The translations under genes and the position numbers were made by a program. The notes under the pieces are model-generated. The model made no database searches. It saw nothing but the letters and a program-made list of their open reading frames with translations, and was not told the DNA's origin. Of a stretch of DNA of 64,000 nucleotides, positions 57,222 through 64,000 are shown one piece after another. Every line of letters begins with the position of its first letter. Position 1 is the stretch's first letter. The stretch is taken from assembly GCA_918807975.1 (NCBI GenBank), contig OU964929.1, forward strand, positions 14,091,197 to 14,155,196, written 5' to 3'. Source of the DNA: Aplidium turbinatum (Eukaryota > Chordata > Ascidiacea > Aplousobranchia > Polyclinidae).

Positions 57222-60200
57222 ATGGGCTCCTTTGCGTATAAAATATCGTTTGGTAACCCCAGAGGTGGTGCTTTGGTATCTGGGGCATTTTCTATTGTAA
57301 GTAACCTAACGCTGCAGTGGGTTTTACTTTCGTATGAAATATGCATAGGCTTATAATAAATGTCGGTTGTAGCAAAAAAGTGAAATACTTTTTAATGAGT
57401 ATATTTTCTCTGCAATAATACCACCAAATTTATTGAAACTTTACAAACAATAACCTGAGAGTATTATCTAGCATCTCGTAGCTATATGGGCTTACAACTA
57501 TAGTAAAATGCTTTTTGTATTTCATTTGGAAGCAAGAAGGTTATTTGTGTGATCAGTGATCACAATATTGTGGAAGATATGTGATGTTGTAAAGATTGAA
57601 GATATTCAAGTGAGACTTGCCGTTTCACGTTACGTAGATTTGTACAAACTATATAATTCAGAAATAAAATTATTCAAAGAAAATTCGTTGATAACTGTAG
57701 AATATATATGTCTATTTTACTTTCTTTTTTTCTATGCTTCATGTTTATTATTACCCTACATGAAACTTTCATTTTTTTAAATACCTCTGTTTTCAACAAC
57801 CCTAATATAAGTTACCACTGTAGCTTACCATTCTTGAACTGTATTTGATAAAAATTGATTTGAAATGTGACGTTTAAAGAGCTTGAAATGTGCATCCAGA
57901 TCCACATTGAATAATTGTAACTTATACGTTGAATCAACCTAAAAATGACGGATTTTGCTCTCTGGGGATAAGGTGCTTAAATTCAAAAATCGTAAATGGT
58001 ACCGGTATATGACATCATCATAATGTCACATTTGTGATTTGTCATTTCGGTTTATCGGACCGTGTAAAAGCATAAAAGGTTTGTATTGAATGACAAGATC
58101 CCACGCGACACGGGGGCATTGTTGGAACGATTGTTATGCTCTGACGACAAACAAGATGTACGCTTTGCAGATCCAATTCACTGTGGAAATATTGTGCCTC
58201 ATTTGCTTTGCGGTGTACGCGGCCACCCCTATTTCAACAGGTTAGAACTTTGCCATCCAGAAAAGTTGTTTTGCAATAAATTGATGTTGTTCTAATTGAT
58301 GGAGATTATTTCTTGTATATATTCGATGCAATAAAATCTAACTTTTTTACAGCTTTATACAGAGACGTAGCCGACAAGAAGCAAAATTTGAACATTGCTT
58401 CGTGCTTTTTTGTTGTGTCAAGTCAAGTCTTGCGTCAAAACAATTCATTTGAACACCACTTGGTTAATTTTTTTCTCTCTGGCACAAACGCAAAATTTTG
58501 TTACTGGCTCTGCCCCTATAGACTTATCAGCAGGGCCTCCAAGGGCCCTGCCGGGCCCCGGTGCAGATGTTGCTGCCGGGCCCCCCTGCGCGACATGTCG
58601 CGTGATATCTCACCAATCACCAGCAAAATTTGCGGTGCGCGTTCTTACAAAGGATAAATTAGGTTAAAGTATTAATACTCCATTATTATGCACTATGTAA
58701 ATATAACTTTAAATTCACAGATACACAATAGTTATACATAAAGATAAAATGCTGTAAAATGCTAAAACACTACATAGTGTAAATATAGCCTCAATAGCGT
58801 TGTCAGATATGGAATTCTGCCCTAATTTGAGGAAAAGTTTATAGCTGTTGAAAACAAAAACTTGTATTTTGGATATTTTTTTTAGTCCTGGGCAAAGATC
58901 AAAACCCTAACCTTTCCTAACTCTAACCCTTCCTAACTCTGGCAACTCTGCCATGGTTACCTGATTGTAACCATGGCAACAAGTGGGTAAAATCAGCCAT
59001 TTCGAAGATAAAAATTGCAATACTATCCGACATGGCTGACATAGCGTTGCATATGTGTGCTTACAGCTTTACATTAACATACAATACCATTTCTGACCTT
59101 GAAATCTGCAGAGACTAGAGCAGCAAACTTAGGTTGAATGCATTGCTATTGTTCATGACATTAAAAAATACCAACTTCAATATAAGAAATACCAACTTCA
59201 TATAAGAAATACCAACTTTAAAATATTAAAAAATGTTGTGCAAAATTGACCTTAACACGCAAATTTAAACATTTTATTGGCCCCCTGAACGCAAAAAAAT
59301 GATAATATTGTTGTTCTAAAAAAGGGCATACCCATGAGGGGCCCATTCAAAATACAAAACTAATATTCATATAAAAAACAATATTTTATGTAAAATCGAC
59401 CTGAGCACGCAAATTTAAACATTTTGTCGGGCCCCCCTAAACTCAAAAAATTGAAAATTGTGTAATTTAAAAAAAGGGCATAGCCTAGGCTACCCATAAG
59501 GAGGCCCCATTTGACATACGGAACTAATATAAAAACAATATTTTATGCAAAATTGTTGAAATCAATCTTTTTATCGCGTGAATTTAGACATTTTGTAGGG
59601 CCCCCTTGAACTCACCGGGCCCCGGTGCAATGCACCGGCTGTCCCCCCCTCTTGTGGGCCCTTGCTTATCAGCATCAGTTGTGAGATGTTAGGCCAATTT
59701 TTTATTTAGCATGAAAACAGATAACTTTGTTTTATATTCTTTGCTAGAATAAATAAGTTATAAAAAAATTATCGACTTTTTTTCTAAAAAACTTGCTATT
59801 TCAGTTGTTAAAGTGTTCTATGCGTTGGCTGCGATTGGCTCACCAGTGTTTCTTTTGCTATCAGTATTGTTTGTCTACAGCATTTCTCAGGTAAGCAGTG
59901 AGTAAGAAAAATAAATTTGAACTGACAAGGCTCGGGTTGCCAATCACGAGTTATCTTGTGTTTAAAATATTATGACAATTATGCGCTGGCATCTGGACCG
60001 AGATTGGGAAAGCAGGTCTCACTCTCGACTGTCAATGCATTGACGGCTGACATGTCAAAGACGGCTGAAGACGGCTGAGATGTCAACTCTTCGTAGTGAG
60101 ACTAACTTACTCAAACATTTATTCCTTTTTGTCACTAATTACATAAAAAATTTAAGCATAGGAGCAAAATGATTGGAACGCCTCGTTAACTTAATAAAAA

Positions 60201-62718
60201 AATAAAGAGCCTAAAATGTAGATATTAAATTCATGTTCAGCAAATGTTTTGGAAACTTTAGCCTGCTGTCTTCATCTTCAGTGCTATGAACGTAACCTAT
60301 ATTGGCTTCATTTATAGCATTGAAGATAAAGATAGTACAGTTTTCGAAACGTTTGCTGAAAATAAGTTTAATATCTACATTTTGGGCTGTTTATTTTTTT
60401 ATTAAATTCAAGCAATTTCAAGCGAATGCATGAGCTACTATTTTATATGTTGTCAGTAACGTGCTGGAAGCAAAAACGATAACACTAGCTACAATAAGCA
60501 ATATACCAGTAACGTTAACAGGGAGACCAGAGGTACTTTTGGACCCGGGCCGGGATGAATTTAGGGACCAGTAATTTTTCCAAAGGGCCCGGGATTACCA
60601 ACTACCGCGTATGCTTTGGATTCAGTGCGTTTTTATTAGAAGTTTCTTAATTTAAGGCCCACAAGATCACATTGGTATCGGGCTAAATTATTCTCTTAAC
60701 GGCCCTGACCGTCTTTACACGTTGTTTTCAACAGGACAACAGCACGTGGATGCGACCCTGGCTCGTGATTCAAGCTGTTGTCGTATTGACCGAGCTCATA
60801 TTAACAATCGTCGCCTTCTCGGTATTAAGTGACCTGCACGATATTTTTTATTTTTTTGCCAAGGCATGGGAATTGGCGGTAAGTTTTTTTTTAAATTTGA
60901 TACTTTATCTTTTGGTTGGCTGCTTTAACAGTATCCTAATGCTATTGATGTTAGTCTCTTGTCCTCAGAGTGCTAATCAGTCTAAGTATGAATTTAAAAA
61001 TTCACAAGGTTTTGATAATCTTGCATTCCAATCACCTTTCGTTAAAACAATAATGCTTTTTAGTATCAAACATTATGGTTCTGCGTTGTTGAAGAGTAAT
61101 AATGCATTAATGGCAGACTCTACCATTTTCAGTTCAATTTGCTTTTATTTCCGACTATTTTTGATCATACACAGACTTTCTTTCTCAAATTTTCTAGTTT
61201 TCTTAGTCTTTGGTTAGGTCCATTTTTGATTAAGCCCATAAAGTACTGCACATTGTCATCTGTTTCCTCATTTCCTTTTTGATAAAGTGACTGTCAGTTT
61301 GGTTTGAGTTTCGATGATAATCTTTTTATAATCTGTAACTTAATTGGCAGAAGAAACAGCAGTAGCTTACGCTCATCATAAATGTCGGTAAACACTATCG
61401 GAAAGACAATTAGTCTTCGATACGTTTAAATTCAATCACAAAACCTGTTGTGCATTTGGCTAAATTTTTTATAGCAAAAAGCAAACTGCACTGAAACTTT
61501 GTTGAACGAATCTCACACTTAAAACTTGATAAACAGAAGTTACGAGTCCTAAACAACACAAAGTGGAGTAATAAACTTATTTGACTTTATACAAGAGCAA
61601 AAAAAACGATGTTCTATAAAGTAACCTCTATATTAAAATTGCATAGTATAAGAAAATTGCTTTGTTTGAGAAATGTATTTTTTCACATCGAGAAAAGGAC
61701 TCATTGGATGTTTATTTTACTTTGTTTGTTGTTGTAAATAATCTTGGCAACCTTACACCAGGTTTTCATTTCATTCGGAACAAATCGGACCTTGTTACTG
61801 CATTTCTGGCTTCAATAAGATCGTTTTATTCTTTCTCCAGCAATTTCAAACTGCAAATCAACTTTTTATCGGAAATCTATCAACGTGCACGCCGGTTTCA
61901 AGCGCTTTTCTTCCCAACAGTGCGCAAGGAGTTTATTTTGCGGCTTTGTTCAGCCAAAAAGGAGCTAATGGACTGATCGCTTTCTTTACTATTCTGCTGC
62001 TGTTGAAGAACATTTTGAATGTGAGTAAAGATGATTGGGGAGGGGACAATTTCGGCTTTTTTAGATAAAAGATTGCTTGGCTGCTTTTAGTGCAATCTGA
62101 ACTACTGCAAGTGTAAGCCAAAAAGTGAAGTGTTTAGCCCAAAGAATAACATATACGTGAGCTACTTAGTGGCTTTTTGGATATTTACTTGAACTTCAAG
62201 TGAACGTATTAGTAAAATATGCTGCACAACACTTTGTTTTTAAAAAAGCGTTCAAAATTCGATCCAGTACTCGAGTCGGCCTATTGCAGAACATCTGCAT
62301 TTATAGCTTACTCACATTGCTTTAAATCTTCATGGCAGAACTTTTGAAGTTGAACTTGACCCTTAACTGAAAATATCAGAACTCAAACTCCCTGTTCTCC
62401 GGCAGATGTTGTCTCATACTATTTTAATTGATTTATTTTAACAAATGTTAAAAGGCTTTGAAAGATTCAACGATTTATCTCAAATAGGTATATTTTTTAT
62501 AGGTGCTGATGCTGTACTTGAGCTATGCTTATTACTCAGAAGTTCAAAGTGGAAGGGGAAGCTCAAGAAATCACAGCACTTCTGTGGTGAGTTGGCGATG
62601 TCTACTTTTATGCAAGGAATAAAGAAACATCAACTTCTTGTTATGATACATTATTTTGTTCCAGAGAGCACTTTCATATTATGATCCACATGCAAGAGGA
62701 AATGCACGGCGTCAGTGA
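57222..62718 (+). CDS. Four-helix membrane protein, complete, seven exons, family not recognised
   Basis: Exons: 57222-57296, 58171-58240, 59805-59890, 60735-60878, 61841-62020, 62503-62586, 62665-62718. All have AG/GT borders and matching phases, giving 230 aa. ATG 57222 has an in-frame TGA upstream and a favourable context (aaaacaATGg). Predicted helices: about 16-42 (spanning the exon 1/2 junction; VEILCLICFAVYAA), 50-74 (PVFLLLSVLFVYSIS), 86-107 (WLVIQAVVVLTELILTIVAF) and 168-193 (GLIAFFTILLLLKNILN). NST at 79 and NLS at 137 are possible glycosylation sites if luminal. The tail is short and basic (DPHARGNARRQ). The layout resembles small four-pass proteins such as LAPTM or DUF4728 members, but I see no decisive motif. 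The exon 2 acceptor (ctttgcag) was chosen because it keeps phase; an alternative 12 bases upstream also fits. Confidence 0.75.
57895..57966. repeat. Small palindrome family copy
   Basis: Has ccagatccacattgaa, a decayed centre, then cgttgaatcaacctaaaaat and the outer arm gattttgctctctgg, matching the best copy. It lies in the first intron of the four-helix protein gene. Confidence 0.55.
58531..59664. mobile_element. hAT-like element, TSD cttatcag
   Basis: The left end CAGGGCCTCCAAGGGCC and, reverse-complemented, the right end CAAGGGCCCACAAG match imperfectly. The 8-mer cttatcag is exact at 58523-58530 and 59665-59672. It is 1,134 bp with no transposase. The interior 58774-59000 is homologous to the sequence flanking the Mutator-like element at 40707-41779 and shows it without the insertion. 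It lies in an intron of the four-helix protein gene. Confidence 0.8.
60191..60405. repeat. Fold-back repeat, 215 bp
   Basis: The outer arms ttaataaaaaaataaagagc and its counterpart, then aaaatgtagatattaaa and ctgaa words, are inverted across the unit. Near each arm's inner side lie gaagat... and gaaacgtttgctgaa words reminiscent of the tails of Penelope-like elements, though the hammerhead core is not complete. Intronic. Confidence 0.6.
60502..60706 (+). repeat. Small hAT-like MITE family, copy 4
   Basis: Contains ggtacttttggacccgggcc and ends ctctcttaacggccctg-like (ttctcttaacggccctg). Intronic in the four-helix protein gene, just upstream of the exon at 60735. Confidence 0.6.
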
Positions 62719-64000
62719 AGTTTTCATTCAGCAATGCAGTGTCCAAAGGAGATCACAACCCTTGTGGAGATCATTTCATGGTTGGACAAAAAAATTAAAG
62801 ATACAAAGTCGTAGCTGCTGAACAAAATCAAGCCACTTTCAATTAATAGTGCACATTGGATTAAAACCAGGAGCAGAATTTTGTAAAGGGGCATGAAAGC
62901 AAAGTTGCCTACCGGTACCTATTTTTTTCCTTGAGTAAGGCTATAGCCTACTTTGCATGAAAAAAGGGCGCTGGAGCCGCATCAGAAGCTTTTGTCTCCA
63001 TGCCACAATTCTATAGTTACGCCCTCCATACGGCGTCATCTACTCCAATATATATTACAAGTGTCTAGATTTACATAGCTTACTTCAATATGTATTGGTG
63101 ATTAATCGATATAAAATGGATCGCGGAATTTCCCTTGAAATTGTTCAATTACGTTCGAACATGGCTGCATTTATAGATCGTTACGATTTGCGCTCTTACA
63201 ATTTTAGGCCTGTATGTAGTTTTATATGCTAAATTATTGTAAAGGTACTTCGAAAAAATGAAATATTTTTTAACTAAAAAATGCACTTACTGCTTGTCGT
63301 GCCACTGAAAGTGTAATTCGCCCTGGCGGCTTTCTTTATCAGGAAATGTACCAATGACTGCTCTATGGGAAAGGCAAACAGGCAGTTATGCTATTAGTTT
63401 ACTACAATAAACCTACTCTACGCAGCCGTATATACAGGGGCGTTGACATGGAGTCTAAATGGTACTTTTGGACCCGGGCCCGGAATATTTAAGGGGTCCG
63501 GATTTAAAAGATTCCCCGCGACTTCAAACATTATCAAAATCTTAATAGCCTATAATCAGATCTAAAGGAATTGCCATCAGAGGTTAAAACAGCCACTTCA
63601 GCCGTCAGATGGTAAAGTAAAGGGCCCCCTTCCGGGCCCATTTCAGCTCTCTGGTGGTAAAATAGCCACTTCAGCCACCAAACAGTAAAATAAAAATTTA
63701 GTTAGTATAGTGATTTCCCTAACCACGAATATTTAGTAAAATATAACCCGAAACACGAATTTCAAAACAAACAACCTAATGTTTGTTTAAACCAGGGATA
63801 TCTAGGTTTAAACTCAAAAACTGAAATGGCACAGGTAAGAAGATTGCTATCCCTATTTCTGGACTAAAAATTAGACCAAAACCGCTTTTCAGATTGCAGC
63901 AATCAGCAAATGTTTGACCTAAGCCCAAAAACATTTCCCAAATCAAATTGAATTCAATTTCTGACCGTCTGCACTAACTTTGCTGTAAATTCTCTTCTGG
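62719..64000. other. 3' flank of the four-helix gene with repeat pieces
   Basis: No further gene recognised. A partial fifth copy of the small hAT-like MITE begins near 63434 (gcgttgacatggagtc, gtacttttggacccgggccc). Sequence near 63600-63690 has a direct repeat of cagccgtcagatggtaaa / cagccaccaaacagtaaaa type words. aataaa-like signals follow the stop, but I cannot single out the polyadenylation site. Confidence 0.4.

Overview
The window is animal genomic DNA, AT-rich, with widely spaced, intron-bearing genes embedded in dense transposon debris. The short word taggcctac recurs, as it does in several marine invertebrate genomes. Gene content and texture suggest a marine invertebrate, possibly a tunicate or other non-vertebrate deuterostome, but nothing here fixes the species.

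Three host genes can be read exon by exon with matching splice phases. (1) 20206 down to 5608, minus strand: a FERM-domain gene of the FRMD6/FRMD1 (willin) type. Seven coding exons give 523 residues, with an unusual N-terminal extension of about 300 residues before the FERM domain; the FERM F3 lobe and the C-terminus were not found to the left. (2) 43936-51030, plus strand: a complete seven-exon SLC39A9 (ZIP9) zinc transporter, 325 aa. (3) 57222-62718, plus strand: a complete seven-exon gene for a 230-aa four-helix membrane protein that I do not recognise.

The rest is mostly mobile DNA. Many DNA transposons still have legible target-site duplications: about a dozen hAT elements with 8-bp duplications, one Mutator-like element with about 225-bp inverted repeats and a 9-bp duplication, a fold-back element made of tandem repeats, a decayed piggyBac, and a pogo-like element. 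There are also a truncated LINE, several tRNA-derived SINEs, a fossil Ty3/gypsy-like LTR element, and a family of small near-perfect palindromes seen about twelve times.

The most interesting signals are these. A fold-back repeat at 21279-22613 carries a hammerhead ribozyme motif in each arm, and a related repeat sits near 50.5 kb. The LTR fossil at 29780-34446 has its two LTRs in inverted orientation yet is bounded by a 5-bp target duplication, with tRNA-like sequence at an internal junction and a younger hAT inside one LTR. Two insertions can be checked against empty sites in related repeats within the same window. Layout: FRMD6-like gene and its introns 5.6-20.2 kb; nested hAT and fold-back repeats 21-29 kb; LTR fossil with nested hAT 29.8-34.4 kb; SINE and hAT mosaic 34.5-43.8 kb; ZIP9 43.9-51.0 kb; repeats 51-57 kb; membrane-protein gene 57.2-62.7 kb.
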